NCBI GenBank assembly: GCA_032622095.1
Contig: CP136068.1
Span: 112,791,546 to 112,855,545, forward strand
Direction of reading: 5' to 3'
DNA: 64,000 bases
From: Siphonodentalium dalli
Lineage: Eukaryota > Mollusca > Scaphopoda > Gadilida > Siphonodentaliidae
The notes beneath the pieces were generated by a model. It worked only from the letters and a program-made list of their open reading frames with translations, searched no databases and was not told where the DNA came from. Numbering within the stretch: position 1 is the first letter of the stretch; each line of letters starts with the position of its first letter. The translations under genes were made by a program, and so were the position numbers. Shown here piece after piece: positions 48,582 through 59,399 of this stretch.

Positions 48582-49991
48582 TTAAGGAGTGGGCGAACTG
48601 CTATTTACATCAACAGTCATTTCCTGTGAAGTCGAAGGTCGACAGGTTGGGAAATCACCGTGTTTCAAACTTTCATTCGTGGAGATATCGTTGCTCAGAA
48701 TTTTGGATATGTTACGGTGTTGTTCGTCATTTAGGTGACTGTAATTATTCATTGATGCCAGGTTTTTGTGTCCAGTGATCTGTATTATTTGAGTTGGAGG
48801 AATATTTGATTCACTGAGTTTCTGAACAAGATGTTTTCGGGCACTGTGATTTGTGAGCCTTTTCTCGGAAGACAGACCAGCTGCTTTTGCCATTCTTTTC
48901 ATGATCGAGGTGAGTTTATTTACACCCACTGGCTGTCTTTTAAACCATTGGTCATTTGCACCAAGCTTGCCTTGATATGTATGTGTTGCTATGTAGAATG
49001 CGTCGGTAGGTTTACAGTAGTTCTTTGGTCTGAGTTCTGCAAATTTCTTGTAGACAGAAACAGGGCAACGATCTACATTTGATATTGCCCACATTTTTGG
49101 CTTCACTGCCCTTACATCTCTGGGATTTTGTCCGGAACGAGTTTTTGTCTGTCGTTCTTCAAAATCTAGATATTCTTGCCCCAAAGAATCCTTGAAAAGC
49201 GTTACATCACCCCAACACATATCTCGATGCTCGTCGGAGCCCCTCAAACCGAATTGTTGGGTGTTATAAAACCAAAGTGTGTTTAATATCGATTCTGGTG
49301 ATGATGTACCGAAACACGAAGACTCCCACAGTTTCTCTATTTCATCATCATTTATTGGGTCAGATTTCCTGGCCAGGTTACCTAGACCTTGACCTTTTAA
49401 GCTTTTCTGTTTAGCCTTTAACACTTCGCGAACTTTCATGAATTCTGTGCTTGAAGCTATTTGAAAACCATAATCACACCGTTTCAACTCTCTGTTAAAA
49501 CTGGACATAAATCCACGTAATGTTGATGGTTCATATTCAGCCCCTCCTTGTTTCCTGACCCCGAGAAAGAACTTGCTTAAAATAAGGCACAGCTGATCTG
49601 GCGAAATTTCATGGATGGGTCTGTCAACATTAATCTGAGGACTATGCATGAACGATTTAAGGAGTTTCATGTCATAATATGTTTTTGAGAGAGTACTTTT
49701 ATTGACCTGGGCGTCTACATAATCTTGAATTTCTGTAGTAGGCACAAATATAAATCTTTCATCAGTGTTTACGTTTTGCGAGTTCACACGTGTCGTCTGA
49801 TTTTGAATGAGTGACAGCCTTTCTTGTTTCAAATTCACCGTGAAGTCAATTCCATCCAATTTCACAACGAAAATGGCCCCGTGTGTTGATTGAATAACAC
49901 GTTCTATCTTCCCAACGCCTTCATTGTCTATTTTGACTGACGATCCTACAGCGTACATATTAACATCGGAATTCGGATCACATGTCGACAT
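48582..49991 (-). CDS. DUF3504/Crypton-type tyrosine recombinase-like protein
   Basis: Open frame of 469 codons from an ATG at 49991 (A at -3). The frame is open upstream to 50063 and holds another ATG at 50051. Counting from codon 50063: a small beta-rich N-terminal domain lies at about residues 36-88, a helical core-binding-like region at about 110-230, and the catalytic domain at about 237-450. Visible tyrosine-recombinase residues are R274 in GLRGSDEH, probable K307 in QTKTRSG, H406 and R409 in NHSAR, H432 in TGHK, and Y441 in NNYSH, so the set appears complete. The wording matches the DUF3504 family found in animal KCTD1, QRICH1 and ZMYM relatives and derived from Crypton transposons. 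It could be a mobile Crypton, a domesticated gene, or a recent single-exon copy. It ends at TAA; an in-frame tail follows. Confidence 0.85.
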   Translation of the reverse strand: MSTCDPNSDVNMYAVGSSVKIDNEGVGKIERVIQSTHGAIFVVKLDGIDFTVNLKQERLSLIQNQTTRVNSQNVNTDERFIFVPTTEIQDYVDAQVNKSTLSKTYYDMKLLKSFMHSPQINVDRPIHEISPDQLCLILSKFFLGVRKQGGAEYEPSTLRGFMSSFNRELKRCDYGFQIASSTEFMKVREVLKAKQKSLKGQGLGNLARKSDPINDDEIEKLWESSCFGTSSPESILNTLWFYNTQQFGLRGSDEHRDMCWGDVTLFKDSLGQEYLDFEERQTKTRSGQNPRDVRAVKPKMWAISNVDRCPVSVYKKFAELRPKNYCKPTDAFYIATHTYQGKLGANDQWFKRQPVGVNKLTSIMKRMAKAAGLSSEKRLTNHSARKHLVQKLSESNIPPTQIIQITGHKNLASMNNYSHLNDEQHRNISKILSNDISTNESLKHGDFPTCRPSTSQEMTVDVNSSSPTP

Positions 49992-50079
49992 TTTTATTTT
50001 GTAAACAGAGCAGAAATAGTTCCGGTATTGACATCGATATGATGATATCATTGCGCTAAGCACCGCGCGTGCGTCATCT

Positions 50080-50100
50080 CACGTGGCGATAATACACGTG
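50080..50100 (-). promoter_or_regulatory. Paired E-boxes upstream of the recombinase gene
   Basis: Two CACGTG palindromes (50080-50085 and 50095-50100) lie 15 bp apart, 30-100 bp upstream of the candidate start codons. A GCGTCA half-site (50071) precedes them. Bound by bHLH-type factors in animals; a promoter role here is inferred from position only. Confidence 0.35.
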
Positions 50101-50344
50101 TCTTACTCAAAATTATTAAACCGGATATAGTGGCTAATTATGTGATAAATTTATATATTACATGTGTTTCTATACATGTATTTTATCTTTAGTTAGTTTG
50201 TTGTCCTTGAATAAACTTGTATTGCTGCACAATCAGTTCCCTTAATGTTCTATTATACTAAAACAACTCCACTGATAACAATACCACTGCATCCCATCAA
50301 AATCTACTTCATTGCCATCCTTATCATTTCACTTTGGTATCCCC

Positions 50345-51055
50345 ACCCAGGTGTACCTTGGTGTTATTCACCCAGGTGTTCCTTGGTGTTTCCTACCCAT
50401 GTGTACCTTGGTGTTTCCCACCATGTTGTACCTTGGTGTTTTCTCACCCAGGTGTACCTTGGTGTTTTCTTACCCAGGTGTACCTTGGTGTTTCCTTAAC
50501 TGTGTGTACCTTGGGGTTTTTCTAACCCAGGTGCATCTCAATGGGAAATCCACCTGGGCAAGAAAACACCAAGGTACACCGGCGTAAGAAAACACCAAGG
50601 TACACCTGGGTTGGAAACATCAAGGTACACCTGGGTGGGGAACACCCAGGTAGGAAACATCAGGGTACACCTGGGTGAATAACACCAAGGTACACCTGGG
50701 TGGGAAACACCCAGGTATGAAACATCAGGGTACACCTGTGCGAATAACACCTAGGTACACCTGGGTGGGAAACACCCAGGTAGGAAACACCAGGGTACAC
50801 CTGGGTGAATAACACCATGGTACACCTGGGTGGGGAAACACCCAGGTAGGAAACACCAGGGTACACATGGGTGTGGTCACCTGGGTAATTACACCCAGAT
50901 TTATCCATACCAGGGTTTTTATCCAGTTTCAGGTGGGTAAATCTTGGTAAAACCCAGGTTTCGCGGGGTCTTGATGGTTGGTGGATGTCTTGGTAGATAG
51001 ATTTATACCTGGGTTTCGGCCCAAAAAACCTGGGTGGATTTACCCAGGTACATTT
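50345..51055. repeat. Inverted minisatellite (25-27 bp units in opposite orientation)
   Basis: Eight ACCCAGGTGTACCTTGGTGT-type units run from 50345 to about 50540 in one orientation. From about 50553 to 51055 the same units run reverse-complemented (AACACCAAGGTACACCTGGG), partly organised as longer composite units with AACACCCAGGTAGGAAACA. The turn-around is at about 50541-50552. Open frames on both strands, giving PGVPWC-like repeats, are repeat artefacts. Confidence 0.9.
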
Positions 51056-51638
51056 GTGTAAAAACATCCAATGGATTACTGATGGGTGTATGCAGTACAT
51101 AAACAAGAAAATGCTACAACATGCCATTCAAAACGGTGGTGAGTGTGATTTAAATATGTGAACCACACCCACCGAACATACATCTCACAAACATAGCTAC
51201 GACGTCTGCAGTGAGTATGCTCCCCGTCGAGGACACCCAGATGCAAAATATCAGTTTTAATTCAGAGTGCTAATCTGACTGGCCCAGTCCTGATTGGTTT
51301 AACATATTTCAATTTGTATTCAATGCTTTGTAGCGCTTAATCAATTACCAAGATAGAAGGTTATACTTTAATGTTGCCATCGTAAGAGTTGAAAATCTGA
51401 AAGGAAATATCTAATTCTGCTCGGGAATGAGTCCTTATACAAATATGTCATCAAGAAAACGCATTTACGTATACACATATTTAATGTCTATTATATGACG
51501 ACCAGAATAAACTGAACTGATTGACTGATTGGTGTACCTAATGAAAACATGCAATTGATTCGCAACAAAACAACAAAATTGACATTTATGACATTTATAC
51601 CCTGCGATACATGACACAAATAGTGCCCATCTCCCCAG
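51056..51638. other. Non-coding spacer
   Basis: No gene or repeat recognised apart from decayed minisatellite remnants at its left edge. Confidence 0.4.
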
Positions 51639-51642
51639 TTAA

Positions 51643-52570
51643 GGACTTTGCTAACCCAATTTTCCCCAAATTTGATGGAGTCAAAATAAAGGTTTCGGTT
51701 CACTTTTGTTACTATTCACAGTAACCAACCCCATGAATGCAACATTTTAAGAGTATAATTCATGGTGGAATATGTTAGAAATACTAAATGTGAAAATTAT
51801 AGAGGTTTTTAAAATCTATTTTTTCGAACCTAAAATCAATAAACACAAAGTCCATATCAAAGAATAACATATGACAATGTGTACTGAACACTGTGAAGAA
51901 TGATGAACAATAAAATAATATTTATATATATCAAGCATTCTTTGATAAAATTACTAAGAACCAATTGATTACAAATAATTTAGAAACTTGCCTGACATCG
52001 CTTGTCGTGAGGTGACAGTTAAGTGTTACTATATGTGGACAGTGGTGTGTTGTGAATCTCATGACAAAAGAAATGTGTAATCCCCAACCTGGTGGTACCC
52101 ATAGCCCAGAAACTAGGTCACCAATCAGCCTGAATAGGATATACTATTATCACGGGTCAGCACCTGCTGGTCATAATCCTAGCTGGCTTGAGTGAAAATT
52201 AACTTGACCAATCAAATTCTGTTCCAAAATAGCTTTTCTGAACAATGAAATCTACCATTTGTAAACAACTGTTTCCAAGCCAAAAGTCTTAATAAAACTG
52301 AAGAAATGTGAGTATATCTTTATTGTTCATCATTATTCAGTGTTCAGTACACATACCCATATATTGTTCTTATATATGATCTTTGTGTTTGTTGAATTTG
52401 GGTTCGAAACAAGTTTTCAAAACTTCTACAAATTTCACATTTTGAATTTCTAATATAATCTACCATGAATTATACTCTTCATATGTTGCATCCATGGGTT
52501 TGATTACTGTGATTACTAATAAAAGTGATCATAAACCTTTATTTTGGGGGAAATTGGGTTAGCAATGTCC
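51643..52570. mobile_element. TTAA-flanked foldback element (928 bp), second family
   Basis: Left end GGACTTTGCTAACCCAATTT and right end, reverse-complemented, GGACATTGCTAACCCAATTT, are bordered by TTAA (51639-51642 and 52571-52574). The arms match for about 270 bp (shared AGAGTATAATTCATGGT, TGTGTACTGAACACTG and GATGAACAATAAA). The loop of about 380 bp is non-coding. Unrelated in sequence to the 2662-3589 element, though the same length and target site. Confidence 0.85.
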
Positions 52571-52811
52571 TTAAACATTGGCAAAACAACATATATTATT
52601 TATCGGTATCGTCAACCCGGTCTAAGAATTTCCCCGAGAGAGTGCACCCTATGCTATCTTCAAAGCGATATATCGCAACCAGTGATGACGTGCAGATTGG
52701 TTGACTGGTCGCTCACCCACCAACCACGGGTAAATCTAATTGAGGTGACCAAAACCACGGATACATCTAGTACTACATGTAACTAGGTGAAGTATCGCTC
52801 GATGTGTGTGA

Positions 52812-53036
52812 CTGTTTCGCCTGTCTATTGAAACAACATCATTATCAAGGGTCGATTTACTGGCTATTCTTGAAGGAAAAGATATCTCAGAAGAATTTAA
52901 AGAGCGTTCGGTGCAAGAATGCATGTATCAAAGAGCGTTATTTTTAACTTTTCAAAAACGAATGTTAGGAGATGCATGTACGGATATCGCTGGACTGGTT
53001 GGTTGGTTAGTCCAATCGGTGGCTTGTTACCTGTAA
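52812..53036 (+). pseudogene. Possible coding relic, unidentified
   Basis: A 74-codon frame without an initiating ATG at its start reads as protein-like sequence (VDLLAILEGKDISEEF, then KERSVQECMYQRALFLTF), and ends at TAA. I do not recognise the family. It might be an exon or a transposon fragment, but it is short enough to be chance. Confidence 0.25.
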
Positions 53037-53156
53037 TGAACTTAAATCCGAATCTCTTCTCTTGTTTCCCCGCAAACATATGTAAATATCCATACCCTTA
53101 TCCAAACTTACCATGTGGTAACTAGATCAACCCTGAATATAGTGTGTCTGACTTCT

Positions 53157-53249
53157 GCAGAATGAGGTGTCCTGAGGGTGAATTTAATAACGCTATCCCG
53201 TTATGCGGTCTAGTGTAACCTTATTCACCATCTGGGAACCTCATTCTGC
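53157..53249. repeat. 93-bp foldback element
   Basis: GCAGAATGAGGTGTCCTGAG at the left pairs with TGGGAACCTCATTCTGC at the right, and GGTGAAT with ATTCACC further in, around a loop of about 40 nt. Confidence 0.65.
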
Positions 53250-54284
53250 GTAGGTCTCAACTGCTATTGGAGACCTAGGATCAGATTGAAGTTCCCCAGT
53301 TCAAATTGGTGATGTTTACCCATTAACCACCTCGATTATGCATTTTATCCTCTTCAAATTAGGGGATATAGAAACACAAGGGGAAAAGTAACTAAAAAAA
53401 GACACCCTCCTCTTAGGGTATGTTTACATTGGTGTACAAATATACACGCATACTAGGTGTAAACGGGTAAAAATAGAAATGCACACAGAAACAAAACGGT
53501 ATTCGTTCGTGTGAGCAAAACTCTTATCCGTTATAAGTCACGGTCAACACAAAGGCGTTGCGACAGGCAAATCGGATTTGATTAATTGTTACTGGGGCTT
53601 GGTGTATATGTGCTTAATATGTATTTATTCAACGTACGTATTCAAGCTATTCCATGACATCATGTGGTCCGTGAAGGTGGTCACATTTAAGTACTTGGTA
53701 TACGGCGGAGCAAACATCTGGGACGATTTTGCATATTGCTGAATGAGAAATCAGAAACTCTGTTCGCAACCAGAAGCCAGGAATCACAGAGTGACACACA
53801 TTTTTTTTGATACGGCATAAACGCTTTCTGAAATTGTGCGTTGTGTTTGCTGCTTATCGTAGACTCGGCTGAATCTATGAGCAACGATGCTGATGCGGCA
53901 CCAGGGCGTGACACCCCCAACTTTGGTAATTTGTTTTCTTCAACAGTTGGAAATTTCATACCTGACACAAAATTTATTGGAAATTTCACACCAACACTAT
54001 GTTGAAATTGTTCTTGAAGTTTAACGCTCGTGGGATTCGTTTGGTTCAAGTGGAGGGGTTCAGTAAGGAAATTCCAATGTCGACCGCCCACAACTTGGAA
54101 CTGTAGTCACAATCCTTTTCGGCATAGATGTAGACTAAATAGGTTTGGTCCGCTGATAGTGCATGGTTACATTTTTGTCTGGCCTAAACTGACGCAAACG
54201 CGATGTGAATTGTCCATTACCTGTGTATTGATGAGTGCGCGTTCACTACCAGTAAACATGTTGTGATCTATAATGTTACATAGG
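53250..54284. other. Non-coding stretch
   Basis: A 134-codon minus-strand frame (53687-54091) begins with GTG, has no recognisable motif and is not called. Confidence 0.4.
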
Positions 54285-54580
54285 TACATACTGTGATTTT
54301 TTGATTCTGAAATAAGTAGATAATCCGTTATTTCGTTTTGTGGCTCGGGCCACAGTTAAAACACATATTAAAGAGCGTGTAGCTGATAAGTCGTGAGTTG
54401 GCTGATTTGTATCCTTGTCCGCACATACTCTGCTTATAATCCCTCATTGTGAGTCGATAATGTGACTAAAATTCTCTATATTTCAGCACATTATCGACTC
54501 AATATGAGGCCATTCTAAGCAGATTATATACCTAAAACAAGTTCTATTATAAGCAGTTAGTGTGCGGATTGTCGGGATAA
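54285..54580 (+). repeat. GAGTCGATAATGTG foldback element, copy 1
   Basis: Contains TTGTCCGCACATA, GTGAGTCGATAATGTG, a short spacer and CACATTATCGACTCA, then an outer GTGCGGATTGTC. These are nested inverted repeats. A copy in the opposite orientation lies at 59400-59690, with matching flanks such as ATTTGATTCTGAAATAAG. Confidence 0.75.
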
Positions 54581-54599
54581 CAGGCTGCTCACTCACAAG

Positions 54600-55925
54600 A
54601 AGCTGTGAATTAGAACTCCCATATTTATGAGACATGCAGTCATTCAAAACACCCATATCGCTTGGTGACTCAAGTGCATTTGAATTGCTCTGACATAGAT
54701 TGTGTTAACGGGGACACTCACGCAATCATAGGATGACTGACGATTTTCTTGTGTTCAAGTGGTGTTCATAGGAAAGTGAGACTTGCCTACTTTCCACTGT
54801 TTTCACTTGGCAAGTGCCAAAATGAACGGTATTGTGAGCCGAAATGTACCTAATCGAGCTTTGCAAATTGGGAAAAATGTTCCCAGAATGTCATGCGGAA
54901 GTGAACACTGGATCTACTGAGCTTTTAATTGAATGCTTACACAGTATGAGGAGTCATGAGGCAATGAACATATGGGATGTTTGTATTTTGTGTCTGGTCA
55001 TCAACTTTTTCATTAGCACTAACATTGCTATTAGTTTTTGCTACTTTTACCCGGTGTCAGATTACACAATCTGGGATCTAATAGTTGATTCGAATTGTTC
55101 CACTGGGCAGACCTATAGTCGTACATTGTGTCGCCAGGATCCCAAGCTGTCTTTGGTAAGTAATGGTACAGATACTATTCCCGTGGGCTTCCAATTTCAC
55201 ATGAGCCCTATGTGTTTTGGTCTCACATATGTATCTGATGCACACTCAGAATGGGTATATTGCATTCTCAAACTGCTGTGATTTTAATACTGGATCAGAT
55301 ACAAAAGTTTCATTGTCAAAATATTTTTCGACAATTCAAATTATGTTACACTCATAATTTGTATAGAATAATTACTCCATTGCTGGGACAAATCATAGTC
55401 AATGTCTCGGTTTGTATTTCACTTATAACCAAACTCAGACATTCGTGTAATTCTCATTGGAACTGTATGACTGATCCAGTTCTAAAAGATAATTATCAAA
55501 GGCAAACCATGTGCCATAATACATATTGCTGCATTTGGAGTTAATTCGGGACGCTTCCATGTGTAAAGATTCCCACTGTAACTCCCAACAACAAATCATC
55601 TACCCTATATTAATGGGCTGTCCACATAGGTATTGTTCCAAGTAATATACTTCTTCATCTTGTCTGTGGATTCAGAAATCGGCAAAAAACGAAAATACCC
55701 CCCGATTCATGGAGCCAATTTAGAAAACAATTCGAAACGATCACAAGACAACGGTTGGTAAATGTTGGAAAAACTTTAATAATCTTTCCACAAATAGGGG
55801 TGAAAATGTGCCTCCTTTAGTTTGGTAGGGACAGTTGTGATGTCGGACTAAGACAAATCCGAGGTGCTAAATGGCTACCCCACCCCAAACCCCACCCAAC
55901 ATCGGATATTCTCCTAATCTGACCA
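54600..55925. other. Stretch without a recognised gene
   Basis: The longest frame (54844-55281, plus, 145 codons from an ATG) contains one hydrophobic segment (about residues 46-68) and several cysteines, but no family I recognise. It is uncertain whether it is coding. The frame at 55251-55544 has no recognisable features. Confidence 0.35.
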
Positions 55926-55929
55926 GTCA

Positions 55930-56758
55930 GTGATATAAAAATAACTGAGCTGGAAGTTTATAATGCTCTAAAAGAAATGCAATCCGATAAGGCATCTGGA
56001 CCTGATCTTATTAGCCCGAGTATGTTAAAGAATTGCACGAGCTTCTTTTGTCCGGGAATCATACTTTCGACCGGAATGGAAACGCGCAAACATTGTTTCA
56101 ATACATTAGAAAGGAGATCGAACAAATCCGGCGAATTGTATATCTCCACTTGAAAAATATTCTGACTAAACGTCAGTCCGGGTTTGTTCCCGCCGACTCA
56201 ACTTCCTACCAGTTATGTGACCTATTTGACAAAATTAGCAGATCTTTGGATGAGGAGCGCGATATTCGATTAGTATTCTTTGACATAAGTAAAGCGTTTG
56301 ATAAAGTTTGGCACGAGGGTCTACTTTTTAAATTTCATGCAGTAAGAATTCGCAATAACATACACTGGCTGGGATACTTAAAATCACGACGTGAACATTA
56401 CAAACTGAAACTAGTATTCAAGATGGTGTATGGCCAGGCACCAATATACCTAAGAACTTAGCACATACAACTCACAGTCAGATATCACGGCGTATCACCA
56501 GACAAGGTAATTGTTTCATGGTTTCGATAATGAATATCACAGAAGATTCTTCCTCCCCAGCAACCACTTTGTGGAACAACCCTGACACACAAGCAGGAAT
56601 TCCATATATTCGATGATGATATTCTTTTTCTTTTTTTTTCTAGAAGAAAGAATGACAAAGGAGGAAAAGACAAAATGCAGATACACATTCATTCTGGCAA
56701 TCTAAGTCTTGGAAGAGCGAAACTCTTCCATGCCCTGGCCTACTTTCTAACATGTGAC
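55930..56758 (+). pseudogene. Jockey-like reverse transcriptase relic, internally deleted
   Basis: Successive frames give KEMQSDKASGPDLISPSMLK (fingers), EWKRANIVSIH, a stop, KGDRTNPAN, then RIVYLHLKNIL, KRQSGFVPADSTSYQL and VFFDISKAFDKVWHEGLLFK. The last holds the first catalytic Asp of the polymerase. The sequence then jumps to C-terminal motifs (RREHYKLKLVFKMVYG, APIYL, SPATTLWNN and, near 56730, LFHALAYFLTCD). The YADD catalytic box and thumb are missing, and stops and frameshifts are present, so the copy is dead. Motifs and order fit the jockey superfamily. Confidence 0.85.
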
Positions 56759-57323
56759 ATATAGTTAGAAAATATTTAAAGGCACATAATGTGTTCATAT
56801 AATTTGTACATATAGGTCCGAATCGGCATCTCTGGTTTAGACTAGGTTTTTTTTCTAGACCAGGTTTAACTCCAGTTTAAACTAGGTTTAAGTAGGGTTT
56901 AAACTTGGTTTTACAGTAGTTAAACCAGTTTTTGGGAGTAAAACTGGGTTTTAGCGTACTTAAACCAAGTTTTGTGATAAACTCAGTTTAAGTTGAAACT
57001 AGGTTTTATTAACGTGATAAAGTTATGGTAATATTACTAATTGTTTGTGGTGAATTGGCTATATAATCATCAGTATAAGCTTAGGTATATATGATTTATA
57101 CGTACCATACGTCTCGCCTCAAACATACACCTTTAAATATACTTTGAAAAGAATACAAAGTTAAACCACCCTACCCCAGGTTTGACTAAAACCTAGTTTT
57201 TTGGGTTTAATTATTCGGCCGATATTTTTCGCCCAATATTGATGTTGTTTCTTCGTGAATATGGGAGTGTTTATTTTGAATTGGGGGAGGCGTTTATGCG
57301 CGGGCGTTTGTCACTCAATGTAG

Positions 57324-57530
57324 ATGCAGGAGAGTCTTAGTGGAATTCGGGGAGGCGATGTCGGTACTTATGAGATAAATTCTAACAAAATATGTGCCAG
57401 TGTGATGGATGATTTCTTGCTATATATGTCTGTTTGCAATTCGCTCGTTCGGATGTCGATTTGGCGGCTGAGAGCATGGCGGGATCGGACTGATCAGATT
57501 GACACGTTAGACACGAACATGACTTTTTAA
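57324..57530 (+). CDS. 68-codon open frame shared by both TIR elements
   Basis: Starts with an ATG (MQESLSGIRGGDVG...) and ends at TAA after NMTF. The same frame in the other element copy has GAA in place of that TAA and runs on into the repeat array. I recognise no domain. It may be the remnant of an ancestral element gene, or chance; it is included because both copies keep it open over these codons. Confidence 0.25.
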   Translation: MQESLSGIRGGDVGTYEINSNKICASVMDDFLLYMSVCNSLVRMSIWRLRAWRDRTDQIDTLDTNMTF

Positions 57531-57574
57531 ACTGATTCCTTATTCACAAAAAGGTCTCTTTCGGTCAATTTGAC

Positions 57575-58880
57575 GCATGGGTTGGTGGCCCGCCCAAATA
57601 CCCATCAGAGACACACCAGCCTTCACCCGGGGGAGGGTAACGGCCACCCTGAGGGGGTGGAGTATGGACTATTTTGGAGAACTGTAAGGATTTCGGCCAA
57701 TTTGATAGTATGGGTGGGTGGCTCGCCCCAAATAACCCATAGAAACACCCCACCCCTCACATCCGGGGGGGGGATACCACCCGAGGGGGTGAACGTGGGA
57801 TATGGACCATTTTCGAAACTGGTAAGGATTTTGGCCAATTGACGGCATGGATGGATGGCCCGCTCAAATGTCCCATAGAAACAGCCCACCCCTGAACGCT
57901 GGGGGAACCACACAGGAGGTGAAAATGGGGTATGGACCATTTTCGAGAACGGTAAGGATTTCGGTCAATTTGACGTCAGCATTGTGGGTAGCCCGCTCCA
58001 ACTACCCCCTAGAAACACCCTCACCCGGAGGTACCACCCCGAGGGGGTGAAATGGGGTATGGACCATTTTCGAGAACGGTGGGTGGCACATCCAAAATGC
58101 GCCCCATAGAAACACCCCACCCCCACCCGGACCCCATTTTCACCCGCTCGGGTAAAACCACCCGCGGTAAGGGTGGGGGTGTTTCTATGACTATATTTGA
58201 GGGAGGGCCGCCCAACAATGACGTCATATTGGCCGAAATCCTTACCGTTCTCGATAACGGTCCATACCCCATTCTATGGGGTATTTGGGGCGTGCCACCT
58301 ACACATGCCGTAATATTAACCAACAGAGGCATGCTTTTGCGAATAAGGAATAAAATGCTCCGTACCCCATTTTCACCCCAGCAGGGTGGTACCCTCCAGG
58401 GATGAGGGTAGGGTGTCTATATGGGATATTTGGAGCGGGCCACACACCCCTGTCGTCAAATTGGCCGAAATCCTTACCGTTTTCGAACATGGTTCATATC
58501 CCATCTTCACCCTCGGGTGGTGACCCACCCCACCCCGCCCGGATGTGAGGGGTGGGGTGTTTATATGCGTTATTTGCGGTACCCTTCCGCGGGGTGAGGG
58601 TTGGGGTGTTTCTATTAGGTATTTGGGCGTACCTGCTGCCAAATTAATTAGCCTAAATCCTTACCGTCCATACCCCTGTTATCCCGGAGTGAGGGGTGAT
58701 GTTTCTATCGGGTATTATGGGCGAGCCACCCTTTCATGCCGTCAAATTCGCCGAAATCCTTCCCGTTCTCAAAAATGGTCCATACCCCATGTTCACCCGT
58801 CCGGATGGTACCCCCGGGGTGGTGGTGTTTCTATGGGGTATTTGTGGCGGGGCCCCACCTATGCCCTCAAGAGATATTTT
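57575..58880. repeat. Satellite-like array inside TIR element copy 1
   Basis: Units with TTCGAGAACGGTAAGGATTT and GGTATGGACCATTTTC run reverse-oriented to about 58080. From about 58125 onwards the units are forward (GCCGAAATCCTTACCGTTCTC, GGTCCATACCCC). The array is therefore itself inverted about a centre near 58100. Relative to the long satellite, the consensus differs mainly in CAAATTGGCCGAAATCC versus CAAATCGGTCGAAATCC and TCTATGGGGTATTTGG versus TCTAGGGTGTATTTGG. Confidence 0.88.
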
Positions 58881-59399
58881 TGAGTTCCAAAAGTCACGTT
58901 CGTCCATGATATTAGATAATATCTAACCGTTATACAACAGACCGTGCATTCGTCGTGATTTCTCAAAGCGCACGGGTTATTCACCTGATTAGGAGATTAT
59001 ATTATGACAACGCTTGACCGGACAATGAATTGACAAGCTTAGCGATAATAAACAGGCAGACCACGCCTCCTATTCTTGCAATTGGACAAGTGTGGCCCAC
59101 AGGTAACGCAATCGACCAAATCTATGTCGTCCCAGCGGTGGAGAAAAACTTGGTTTTACTACTAAAACCCAGTTTAAACTGGTAGTTTAAACTATGTCTA
59201 AACTGGAGATGCCGATTCGGACCATAGTGTTCAGGTTAAAAGTAAATTGATGCTATGCTTTCTTTTGCTACAACAATGCGGATAAGAACAATACATTAGT
59301 CTTTTTTCTTCAGAATAATTTTAGAATTAACCTTCAGCTACATAATTGGATTATATTTGATGATATTCTCACTCATTGAATTATAACCGGTATAAGATT

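Larger units (their letters stand above)
56815..59223 (+). mobile_element. Satellite-carrying TIR element, copy 1 (2,409 bp)
   Basis: The termini are GGTCCGAATCGGCATCTC and its exact inverse at the right end, with similarity extending about 30 bp. The flanking 3 bp are ATA on both sides (56812-56814, 59224-59226). Subterminal regions are packed with GTTTAAACT/AACCxxGTTTTA motifs, possibly transposase-binding repeats. The interior holds about 1.3 kb of units related to the 18.8-27 kb satellite. There is no transposase. Several superfamilies make 3-bp duplications (CACTA, Zator, Harbinger, some Academ); the termini do not settle which. Confidence 0.88.

Noticed and set aside
50245-51127. PGVPWCF-type repeat proteins on both strands
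   Set aside because: Direct translation of an inverted minisatellite; both strands give the same peptide because the array reverses.
53687-54091. 134-codon minus-strand frame
   Set aside because: Begins at GTG, has no motif and no supporting context.
54844-55281. 145-codon ATG frame as a membrane protein gene
   Set aside because: One hydrophobic segment only, no recognisable family, neighbours are transposon relics; described within the stretch 54600-55925 but not called as a gene.
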